NCBI RefSeq assembly: GCF_900101595.1
Contig: NZ_FMYY01000014.1
Coordinates: 1-40,091 of the forward strand
Length of the DNA: 40,091 nt
From: Paenibacillus sp. cl123
GTDB taxonomy: Bacteria > Bacillota > Bacilli > Paenibacillales > NBRC-103111
Direction of reading: 5' to 3'
This document shows positions 7,421 through 13,480 of this stretch, piece after piece. The notes under the pieces are model-generated. The model saw only the letters and a list, made by a program, of their open reading frames with translations. It did not search any database and was not told the DNA's origin. Position 1 is the first letter of the stretch. Every line of letters begins with the position of its first letter. The translations under genes and the position numbers were made by a program.

Positions 7421-8737
7421 TTAATAATCAGCCAGCACTTCATTGATTTTCTTGACGGAGTCTTTCAGCAGCGGAACCGGATCGGCGTTTTCGAGAATCA
7501 TTTTCCCGACAATTTCATTGTAAATTTTGCTGAACTCCGGATAGCCCGGATGTTGAATCCGCGGAGCCACGTTGTCGAAGTTATCGAACACGGCTTTATA
7601 TTGCGGCCATTTCTCGAAATACTTCTTGCCTTCTTCCGTCGTTACGACCGACTTGTGCGTCGGCAAGTAGCCGGTGCCTTCCGCCCACTTGATGTTATGC
7701 TCGGCGGAGACCATGAATTTGACGAATTTCCAAGCGGCTTCCTTCTGCTTCTGAGGAGCCAGATCCATCATGACGATACCGGCGCCGCCGATATGCGATT
7801 TTCTTTCCTTGTCGCCAGGAATGAACGATACGCCTACCTCAAATTTCGCATTTTCCACGTAGGTTTTCAGAACGGCCGACGTATGCTGAACCATTCCGAT
7901 TTTGCCTTCCAGGAACATTTGTCTCATGTTGTCGGATGCGCCTTTGCCATAGCCCATGTGCATGGAGCCTTCGTCGAGCCATTTCTTATACTGCTGAGCC
8001 CATCTCAAGCTGTCCGGCTGATCGAAGCCCGATTTGTTGTCCTTGGTCAGAATCGAGCCGCCGCCGTTGGAGATCCACGGATCGTAGTACCATGTATCCC
8101 AGCCTGGTACGGAGAAGGCATAGCGCGTCGTCTTGCCGCCTTCCTTCACAGTCACTTTCTTGTTAAAGTCTTCGATCTCCGCCCACGTTTGCGGCGGCTT
8201 GACGCCAAGCCCATCCAGCATGGTCTTGTTGTACACCATGACGCTCGTACTCACGATAAGCGGGAAGCCATACTGCTTGTTATTGTACGCATAGGCGGCC
8301 AGCATCCCTTTGGAGAAGTCGTTCATATCGATCTTATCCCGTTTGATGTACTCGGTCAGATCCGCGAACACGCCGCCATCTGCGAAGTTCGGCAGCGACG
8401 ATACCTCTACGTTCGTTACGGCAGGCACTTCATTGGCCGCTACAGCAGCCTGAAGCTTCTTGTGAAGATCGGCGTATCCTCCCTGGAATACAGGCTCTAC
8501 CGTAATATACGGATACTGTTTGTTGAACTCGGCGAGCATGTAGTTAAGGCCCGGCATTTGAGCTTCCGCATGGGAATGCCAGTATTGAATCGTAATCGGC
8601 GTCGTATCCTCCGCAGCGGTCTGGGCGTCTTCCAGATTGCCTCCGGACGCTTCGCCGCCGCCTCCTCCGCAAGCCGTGATAGATGTTACAGCAAGCGTCG
8701 ATACAACCAGAGGTGCCAACCATTTGCGCAATTTCAT
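7421..8737 (-). CDS. ugpB: ABC importer substrate-binding lipoprotein (UgpB-like)
   Basis: Extracellular solute-binding protein (family 1) of 438 residues. It has a Lys/Arg N-terminus, a hydrophobic segment, lipobox ITAC and a Gly-rich spacer, so it is lipid-anchored. The mature part begins PITIQYWHSHAEAQMPGL, resembling the WHSM start of UgpB, and later has VYNKTMLDGLGVKPPQTWAE typical of this class. The ATG at 8737 has AAAGGGGA seven bases upstream; the open frame extends into the leader but has no start signals there. It heads the operon binding protein-permease-permease-phosphodiesterase-lipoprotein. A promoter, cre box and leader terminator precede it. The substrate is inferred from neighbours and not visible from residues alone. 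Confidence 0.85.
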   Translation of the reverse strand: MKLRKWLAPLVVSTLAVTSITACGGGGGEASGGNLEDAQTAAEDTTPITIQYWHSHAEAQMPGLNYMLAEFNKQYPYITVEPVFQGGYADLHKKLQAAVAANEVPAVTNVEVSSLPNFADGGVFADLTEYIKRDKIDMNDFSKGMLAAYAYNNKQYGFPLIVSTSVMVYNKTMLDGLGVKPPQTWAEIEDFNKKVTVKEGGKTTRYAFSVPGWDTWYYDPWISNGGGSILTKDNKSGFDQPDSLRWAQQYKKWLDEGSMHMGYGKGASDNMRQMFLEGKIGMVQHTSAVLKTYVENAKFEVGVSFIPGDKERKSHIGGAGIVMMDLAPQKQKEAAWKFVKFMVSAEHNIKWAEGTGYLPTHKSVVTTEEGKKYFEKWPQYKAVFDNFDNVAPRIQHPGYPEFSKIYNEIVGKMILENADPVPLLKDSVKKINEVLADY

Positions 8738-8784
8738 CTTGTTTTCCCCTTTCTCGAGCTCCATGTAGGTAGGATGTAAACCTG

Positions 8785-8884
8785 AAAAAGAGACCACCGG
8801 GCAACACAAAAACAACGCATTCGGTACGCATACAAAATACAACGCGCACCGGATCGTTGTCTTTGGGTTATCTCTGGTGATCTC
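8785..8884 (-). promoter_or_regulatory. Ugp-operon leader with terminator, GlpP-type layout
   Basis: In the roughly 200-nt 5' leader the minus strand has GGAGATCACCAGAGATAACCC, an internal CGGTGCGC/GCGTACCG hairpin, then GTGTTGCCCGGTGGTCTC followed by five T's. GAGATCACC pairs with GGTGGTCTC over nine bases, with one G-U pair, making a terminator about 50 bases before the coding start. The edges resemble the glpD leader (GGAGA...GACC and GTGTTTGCG-TTGGTCT-T6). Control by GlpP is therefore a fair hypothesis, although the middle of this leader is longer. Confidence 0.5.
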
Positions 8885-8920
8885 CATACCCCGACGACGT
8901 ACTATCCAGATGTGTTAGAA

Positions 8921-8934
8921 GTAAAGCGCTTTCT
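8921..8934. promoter_or_regulatory. cre (CcpA) operator
   Basis: GTAAAGCGCTTTCT contains the perfect palindrome AAAGCGCTTT and differs little from the cre consensus TGAAAGCGCTTTCA. It lies just downstream of the -10 box, within the first transcribed bases, a position where CcpA normally represses. This implies carbon catabolite repression of the importer operon. Confidence 0.8.
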
Positions 8935-8943
8935 CACATACCA

Positions 8944-8972
8944 AGTATGACACACTTCTGTTACAATGTCAA
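8944..8972 (-). promoter_or_regulatory. Sigma-A promoter of the Ugp-like operon
   Basis: On the minus strand TTGACA (8967-8972), a 17-base spacer, and CATACT (8944-8949). The -35 is a perfect match and the spacing ideal. Transcription should start near 8937, directly in front of the cre box. Confidence 0.8.
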
Positions 8973-9052
8973 TGGTTAATTCCTAAATATACCACTAATA
9001 TGCTAACTAATCAATAATGTTAAGAAAATTTTAACTTTTTTCAAAGATTTTC

Positions 9053-9802
9053 TCATAATGCGGCATTATGGGTAGACAATGACTTGGACAGCTTGAAGGA
9101 GCCTGTATCCAAGGAAATAATCTCTCCGGACAATGAGATGTTCTCGATGGCCTTCATCATATCGCTGCTGTGCGACGACTTGACGCTGAAGCGCAGCTCC
9201 ATGACAGGTGGTTTGTCTTTATCCTGCGAATCGTCCGGCTTCATCTTGACATTGACGATCTGGACGCTCTGCTCCCCGAACATCGTGGCGATTTTGCCCA
9301 GAACCCCCGGCCGATCATAGATCAGGATGACGATCTCATGATTGCGCCGATGACGCATCAAATATCTCTCCCACTTGTTCAAAACGAACAGGCTGAGCAG
9401 TACCAGCACGGTAGCCAGCGCCGCCCCGTAGTAAAAGCCCGCTCCCACGCAAAGTCCGATGGCGGCGACCACCCAGATCGATGCGGCCGTCGTCAGCCCC
9501 GATACCGTGGAGCCCGTCCGCAGAATCGCCCCGGCTCCGAGAAATCCGATGCCGCTGATTACTTGAGCCGCCAACCTGGCAGGGTCCATCCGGACATTGT
9601 ATTCATTGGCGAACTCGGAAAATCCATAGATCGAAAGCAGCATGATAGCCGCCGAACCGATACAAACCAGAATATGAGTGCGGAATCCCGCAGCATGGTT
9701 GCTCCATTCGCGTTCAAGTCCGATCAATCCTCCGAGTCCTGCGGCAAGAAGCATTCTGACGGTAAGATCAAAATGACTGATGACCCATACGCTGCTTGCC
9801 AA
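9053..9802 (-). CDS. MgtC/SapB-family membrane protein with C-terminal ACT-like domain
   Basis: Protein of 249 residues. The first 150 hold four or five membrane spans with the MgtC signature: LGGLIGLEREW, GFRTHILVCIGSA and GIGFLGAGAILRTG...GLTTAASIWVVAAIG. A charged linker leads to a soluble domain that looks ACT-like (HEIVILIYDRPGVLGKIATM). MgtC proteins are linked to Mg2+ limitation and control of membrane ATPases; the function of the Firmicute members is less certain. The start is TTG at 9802 because GGAGGG lies seven bases upstream; the nearby ATG is out of frame. It follows glpP by 24 bp. The perfect palindrome CATAATGC-GGCATTATG (9054-9070) covers its stop codon and may help end the transcript. 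Confidence 0.85.
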   Translation of the reverse strand: MASSVWVISHFDLTVRMLLAAGLGGLIGLEREWSNHAAGFRTHILVCIGSAAIMLLSIYGFSEFANEYNVRMDPARLAAQVISGIGFLGAGAILRTGSTVSGLTTAASIWVVAAIGLCVGAGFYYGAALATVLVLLSLFVLNKWERYLMRHRRNHEIVILIYDRPGVLGKIATMFGEQSVQIVNVKMKPDDSQDKDKPPVMELRFSVKSSHSSDMMKAIENISLSGEIISLDTGSFKLSKSLSTHNAAL

Positions 9803-9826
9803 CGCGCATCCCTCCCCTTTACTTGA

Positions 9827-10381
9827 TTACCATAATACCGAGGTTCCGGCCGATACGGCCAAGGCGCCCGCTCTCAGCGCCTCGTCAATTTCCTCGCGAT
9901 TGCCCACCAGTCCTCCCGCAATAATGGGAAGCGGTGTCATGTTCGTCATCTCTCTAATAATACGCGGCATAATGCCCGGCATGACCTCAATCGCATCCGG
10001 CTGGCTTTGCTCGACCGCTTTAATCCCCCGCGCCACTGCGCTGCGATCGATCAGGAAGATGCGCTGGATTGCCATCAGGCCCTGCTCCTTCGCCACACGG
10101 ATCAGATTGCTTTTGGTGGAAATGATGCCGGTCGGCTGCACATGCTTAGCTACATAAGCGACCCCGCTGCGGTCGGCGGCGATCCCTTCGATGAATTCCA
10201 TATGAATAAACACATGCTTGCCGGATTCCTTCACCCGGCTGACCAGTTCCGAGATATTGAAGATCGAGCCGGTTAACAGAAATACGATATTGGCCGGACT
10301 CTGGAGCACAAGCTCCATATCCTCCTCTTTCTGCAAAGCGGCGATTGTTTGATGCTCTACCATATCGACGATCGGATACAT
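9827..10381 (-). CDS. glpP: Glycerol uptake operon antiterminator GlpP
   Basis: GlpP is an RNA-binding antiterminator activated by G3P; in Bacillus it lets polymerase pass leader terminators of glpFK and glpD. The 184-residue length is right for the family, and characteristic parts are visible: NIVFLLTGSIFNISELV, KHVFIHMEFIEGIAADRSGV, QRIFLIDRSAVARGI and the C-terminal PIIAGGLVGNREEIDEALRAGA, a phosphate-binding TIM-barrel end. ATG at 10381 with AGGAGGAG five bases upstream. It is the middle gene of phosphatase-glpP-mgtC. That operon's own leader has a terminator similar to the glpD one, so it probably controls itself. No glpF or glpK lies in the window. Confidence 0.93.
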   Translation of the reverse strand: MYPIVDMVEHQTIAALQKEEDMELVLQSPANIVFLLTGSIFNISELVSRVKESGKHVFIHMEFIEGIAADRSGVAYVAKHVQPTGIISTKSNLIRVAKEQGLMAIQRIFLIDRSAVARGIKAVEQSQPDAIEVMPGIMPRIIREMTNMTPLPIIAGGLVGNREEIDEALRAGALAVSAGTSVLW

Positions 10382-10432
10382 GTCTGCTCCTCCTAGATTC
10401 ACGAGTGAACCTAATTATATCACGATTGTCCG

Positions 10433-11203
10433 TTACAGAGAGACTACGTCGCTAATACTGGCTATAATATGCTTCGGACGGTATTCCGTGCGAGCCGCCA
10501 TCTCCTCCGTGCTGACCCCGGTCAATACGAGGACGGAGGCCATCCCAGCGTCATTGCCCATCTTGATATCCGTCTCCAGCCGGTCGCCGATCATGTAGCA
10601 TTGCCCGGAATCCAGCCCGATATGCTCGATGGCAGCCTGAGCGGCAATCGGCGAAGGCTTGCCTACGACCAGGTCGATCTCTCTGCCGGTCGCGGCCTCC
10701 AAGGCTGCGATGAACGTCCCCGTATCGGGGAGCTGCCCATCCTCCAGCGGGCAGGTCGAGTCCGGATTGGAGGCGATGACGACGGCCCCGCGCAGGGCGG
10801 CCTGAAACACGAGATTCAGCGTATCATAGTTAAAGCTGCGGTCCCAGGACAGCACGATGTAGTCGGCGTTCATCCCATCCTCCGTCAGCGGAATGCCATG
10901 CAGGCGAAGCTCCTCGCAGATCGGCTCCTCGCCGACGACATATACTTGTTGACCCGGCTTCACGCATTTCTGCAGGTATCTGGCCACGATCAGGGAAGAG
11001 TTCAGCACATCGTCAATGGTGGTCGGAATCCCCATCTTGTTGAGCTTCTCGACATAAGAGCTTCTGGTTGCGATCGGCTTGTTGGAGAGAAAGACGACTT
11101 TGTCCCCCCTCTCCCGCAATGTTCGGATAGCTTCGGCCGCGCCCTCAATCATGCGGTCTCCCAAATACACCGTGCCATCCAAATCAAAAATATACCCTTT
11201 CAT
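10433..11203 (-). CDS. HAD-superfamily phosphatase, NagD/glycerol-phosphate phosphatase type
   Basis: HAD family IIA hydrolase of 256 residues. Motif I FDLDGTVYLGD holds the nucleophile and acid Asp near the N-terminus; motif II is FLSNKPIATRSSYVEKL; the Lys of motif III and motif IV are in VVGKPSPIAAQAA...GQCYMIGDRLETDIKMG. This subclass dephosphorylates nucleoside, sugar or glycerol phosphates. Its position ahead of glpP, under a GlpP-like leader, makes a glycerol phosphate an attractive substrate (inference). Start at 11203 with GAGG eight bases upstream. The frame opens further upstream through the leader terminator, but no start there has a ribosome site. Confidence 0.88.
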   Translation of the reverse strand: MKGYIFDLDGTVYLGDRMIEGAAEAIRTLRERGDKVVFLSNKPIATRSSYVEKLNKMGIPTTIDDVLNSSLIVARYLQKCVKPGQQVYVVGEEPICEELRLHGIPLTEDGMNADYIVLSWDRSFNYDTLNLVFQAALRGAVVIASNPDSTCPLEDGQLPDTGTFIAALEAATGREIDLVVGKPSPIAAQAAIEHIGLDSGQCYMIGDRLETDIKMGNDAGMASVLVLTGVSTEEMAARTEYRPKHIIASISDVVSL

Positions 11204-11233
11204 GCCTTCTGCCTCATTTCTTGTGGAAAATAG

Positions 11234-11307
11234 AAAAACCCTTATCCACAGTAAACACACCTCTCCCATGAGAGATATGATTACGGATAAGGGTTACTCC
11301 TCGTCTC
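11234..11307 (-). promoter_or_regulatory. Leader terminator of the phosphatase-glpP-mgtC operon
   Basis: The leader RNA reads GAGACGAGGAGTAACCCTTATCC, an inner CTCTC/GAGAG hairpin, GGTGTGTTTACTGT, then GGATAAGGGTT running into T's. AACCCTTATCC pairs exactly with GGATAAGGGTT, a textbook terminator only about 30 bases before the gene's ribosome site. GAGAC-GAGGAG and GTGTTTAC match the glpD leader (GAGACTAAGGAG, GTGTTTGC) in order and spacing. This points to a shared RNA-binding regulator, most simply GlpP encoded in this operon. Confidence 0.7.
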
Positions 11308-11337
11308 AAACCTGTTACCGTATTCGTATTGGTTTGA

Positions 11338-11367
11338 ATTATATACAGGGTACAGGCCGATTGTCAA
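11338..11367 (-). promoter_or_regulatory. Sigma-A promoter of the phosphatase-glpP-mgtC operon
   Basis: Perfect TTGACA (11362-11367) and TATAAT (11338-11343) on the minus strand with an 18-base spacer. Transcription begins about 25 bases before the antiterminator-like leader elements. Confidence 0.85.
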
Positions 11368-11398
11368 CGATTTTATTCTTGCGGTTTATTTCTGCCCG

Positions 11399-11821
11399 TT
11401 AGTCCCGGGAGGCCGCCTGCCGGTCGGCCAGAGTTATCCCGCGCTCCGCAAATACTTTTCTCGCGGCCTCCAAAGCCCCGCATGCCTTCGGAAATCCGGC
11501 GTACCCGCCGCAGTGCAGAATGGTCTCCAAAATCTCCTCGGGCAGCAGCCCGACATTAAGCGCCGCATGCAGGTGGAACGGCAGCTGCTCCATCGCTCCC
11601 TGGGTGATGAGGGAGGTGATGGTAATAATCTCCCGCTGCTTCAGGTCAAGCACGCCTCGCGCGTACAGATCGCCGAAGCCGAAGGCGACCAGAGTATGGC
11701 CGAAATCCGGGAAAAATTCGCTGATCCGGCTCATCACTTGAAGCCCTTGCTCGCCTACCATCGTCTGCAAAGTATCGATGCCGGCCGCATACCGTTCTTG
11801 GTTGGTTTGATTGGGATTCAT
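11399..11821 (-). CDS. Carboxymuconolactone decarboxylase-family protein
   Basis: Small all-helical protein of 140 residues of the CMD/AhpD-like superfamily. The signature half is REIITITSLITQGAMEQLPFHLHAALNVGLLPEEI followed by ETILHCGGYAGFPKACGAL. It lacks the CxxC pair of AhpD, so PcaC-like lactone chemistry or an unknown role is more likely than peroxidase activity. TAAGGAG, its ribosome site, contains the stop codon of the TPP enzyme gene just upstream, so the two are translated together. Function in this pair is unknown. Confidence 0.82.
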   Translation of the reverse strand: MNPNQTNQERYAAGIDTLQTMVGEQGLQVMSRISEFFPDFGHTLVAFGFGDLYARGVLDLKQREIITITSLITQGAMEQLPFHLHAALNVGLLPEEILETILHCGGYAGFPKACGALEAARKVFAERGITLADRQAASRD

Positions 11822-11832
11822 ACGCTCGCTCC

Positions 11833-13455
11833 TTAGCCCCGCTTCATCGTCGGGGGAATTTCTGTCGGGTCCATGATCATATCGATGACACAAGTCTCAT
11901 TGGCGTTTAAGGCTTCCAGCACCGCCTGCCGCAGCTCGTCAGCCGTCGTGCAGCGATAGCCCCGCGCCCCCATCGCTTCGCCGAATTTGGCTCCGTCCAG
12001 CGGCACCCTGTAGGTGGTTCCGACCGCTTTGCCCAGATGGCGCGCCATGCCTTTGTCCACCATATCGATGCTTCCGTTGTTGGCGACCAGGAACAGCACA
12101 GGCGCGTCGTAATTGACCGCCGTGGACACCTCCGTGCCGTTCATAAACATGCAGCCGTCGCCGCTCAGGCATACGACCGTCCGCTCGGGCGCCCCAAATT
12201 TGGCCCCTACCGCGTAGCCGATCGCCCGCCCCATAGTCGCGAACACCTCTTCGAAGTAAAAGGTGCCCGGCACCCGGATATCGAAATATTTGATGGCATA
12301 GAACGAATGGCTGCCCGCGTCGCCGTACATCAGCGCATCGCCCGGCAGCACCTCGCGAAGCACTTCCATCACCTGCTTGCCGCCAAGCAGACCCGTCCGG
12401 TTGTCCGGCTCCCCGCTCTCGAAGGCTATGGGCAGATCGCGAGGCGGAACCGACGTATCGGCATAAGCGAGCAGCGCCCGCAGATTGCTGCGGATATTGC
12501 CGAGAACCGGCGTCGTCGGCACCGGCAGCGACTTGCCGATAAATCGGATCTCCTGATCGAATTGGATAATATGTTCGGGGTAATGGCTCGCCTGGAGGCT
12601 CGGAATCTCCAAATCGCTGAGCTGGCTGCCCGCCACGATAAGAAGATCGACGCCTTCGCCGATATAAGCCTCGGTAAGCGCATTGCCGCCAAGTCCATAC
12701 GGTCCCAGGTAAAGGGGATTGTCCGAGCGGAACACGCCTTTGCCGCCCGGCGTCGTCGCGACAGGGATCGACCATTTGCGGGCAAAGGCTTCGATCTCCC
12801 GGTAGGCGTCAAGCGCATGAAGCCCGCCTCCGGCCAGGAGCAGCGGACGCTTCGCGCCGGCCAGCAGCGTAGCGACCTGATCCAGATTGGACGCGATTGT
12901 CGCCGGGAGAGCATCGGGCAGCGCAAGCTCGAAGTCCTCTGTCTCCTCCATGAGAACGTCGTACGGAATGCACAGATGCACAGGCCCGCGCACGCCGGTC
13001 CACGCCTGCTGGACGGCATGCTCCAGATGAGCGCGGAGCAGTTCCCCGCGCTCCACCCGTGCGCTGAATTTGGTCACAGGCTCAAACATCTTCACCAAAT
13101 CCGTGCCGAACATGGTGCTATCCTGGCCGAGCACTTTGCCGATCTCGCGGATCGGCGGAGAGCCGGTTAGAAACAGAACCGGCACGCCCGTATACAGCGC
13201 CTGGCCGGCGGCGGTCAGCATGTTGATCCCTCCGGGTCCAGCCGTACCGACCGCGACCCCGAACGTACGGCTGCTCAAAGCGTAGCCGGCCGCCTCCAGG
13301 CCCGCTCCCTCCTCATGCTTGCTGAGCACAAACCCAATGTCTGCCCGATCCAGCTCCAAGACAAGCGGAGTGACCGGCTTGCCGGGTATTCCGAACACAT
13401 GCGTGACTCCCCAATTAGACAAATGCTTGGCTAGAATGCGGCTTACAGTTGGCAT
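11833..13455 (-). CDS. Thiamine pyrophosphate enzyme, acetolactate synthase-like
   Basis: Three-domain TPP enzyme of 540 residues. The N-terminal pyrimidine-binding domain has VFGIPGKPVTPL and the catalytic Glu in SKHEEGAGLEAAGYA, plus GTAGPGGINMLTA. A central nucleotide-type domain follows (residues about 190-320). The C-terminal domain has the TPP/Mg motif CLSGDGCMFMNGTE ending in VANN. This layout fits acetolactate synthase, glyoxylate carboligase, benzoylformate decarboxylase and similar enzymes, and sequence alone does not settle the reaction. No ilvN or other branched-chain gene is near. The partner gene is a CMD-family protein overlapping at its ribosome site, so a small catabolic pathway is possible. 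ATG at 13455, with GGGGGGA ten bases upstream. Confidence 0.85.
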   Translation of the reverse strand: MPTVSRILAKHLSNWGVTHVFGIPGKPVTPLVLELDRADIGFVLSKHEEGAGLEAAGYALSSRTFGVAVGTAGPGGINMLTAAGQALYTGVPVLFLTGSPPIREIGKVLGQDSTMFGTDLVKMFEPVTKFSARVERGELLRAHLEHAVQQAWTGVRGPVHLCIPYDVLMEETEDFELALPDALPATIASNLDQVATLLAGAKRPLLLAGGGLHALDAYREIEAFARKWSIPVATTPGGKGVFRSDNPLYLGPYGLGGNALTEAYIGEGVDLLIVAGSQLSDLEIPSLQASHYPEHIIQFDQEIRFIGKSLPVPTTPVLGNIRSNLRALLAYADTSVPPRDLPIAFESGEPDNRTGLLGGKQVMEVLREVLPGDALMYGDAGSHSFYAIKYFDIRVPGTFYFEEVFATMGRAIGYAVGAKFGAPERTVVCLSGDGCMFMNGTEVSTAVNYDAPVLFLVANNGSIDMVDKGMARHLGKAVGTTYRVPLDGAKFGEAMGARGYRCTTADELRQAVLEALNANETCVIDMIMDPTEIPPTMKRG

Positions 13456-13480
13456 AAGAACGGAATCCCCCCAGATATGA

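Noticed and set aside
7364..8779. A 471-codon plus-strand frame across the binding-protein gene
   Set aside because: Shadow of the ugpB-like gene; no ribosome site and no domain.
11204..11400. A metabolite riboswitch before the phosphatase gene
   Set aside because: I could match none of the known aptamer cores (SAM, preQ1, ZTP, glmS, c-di-GMP, fluoride, T-box); the shared motifs with the glpD leader point to protein-dependent antitermination.
12037..13170. A 377-codon plus-strand frame across the TPP enzyme gene
   Set aside because: Shadow of a gene with intact TPP motifs on the other strand.
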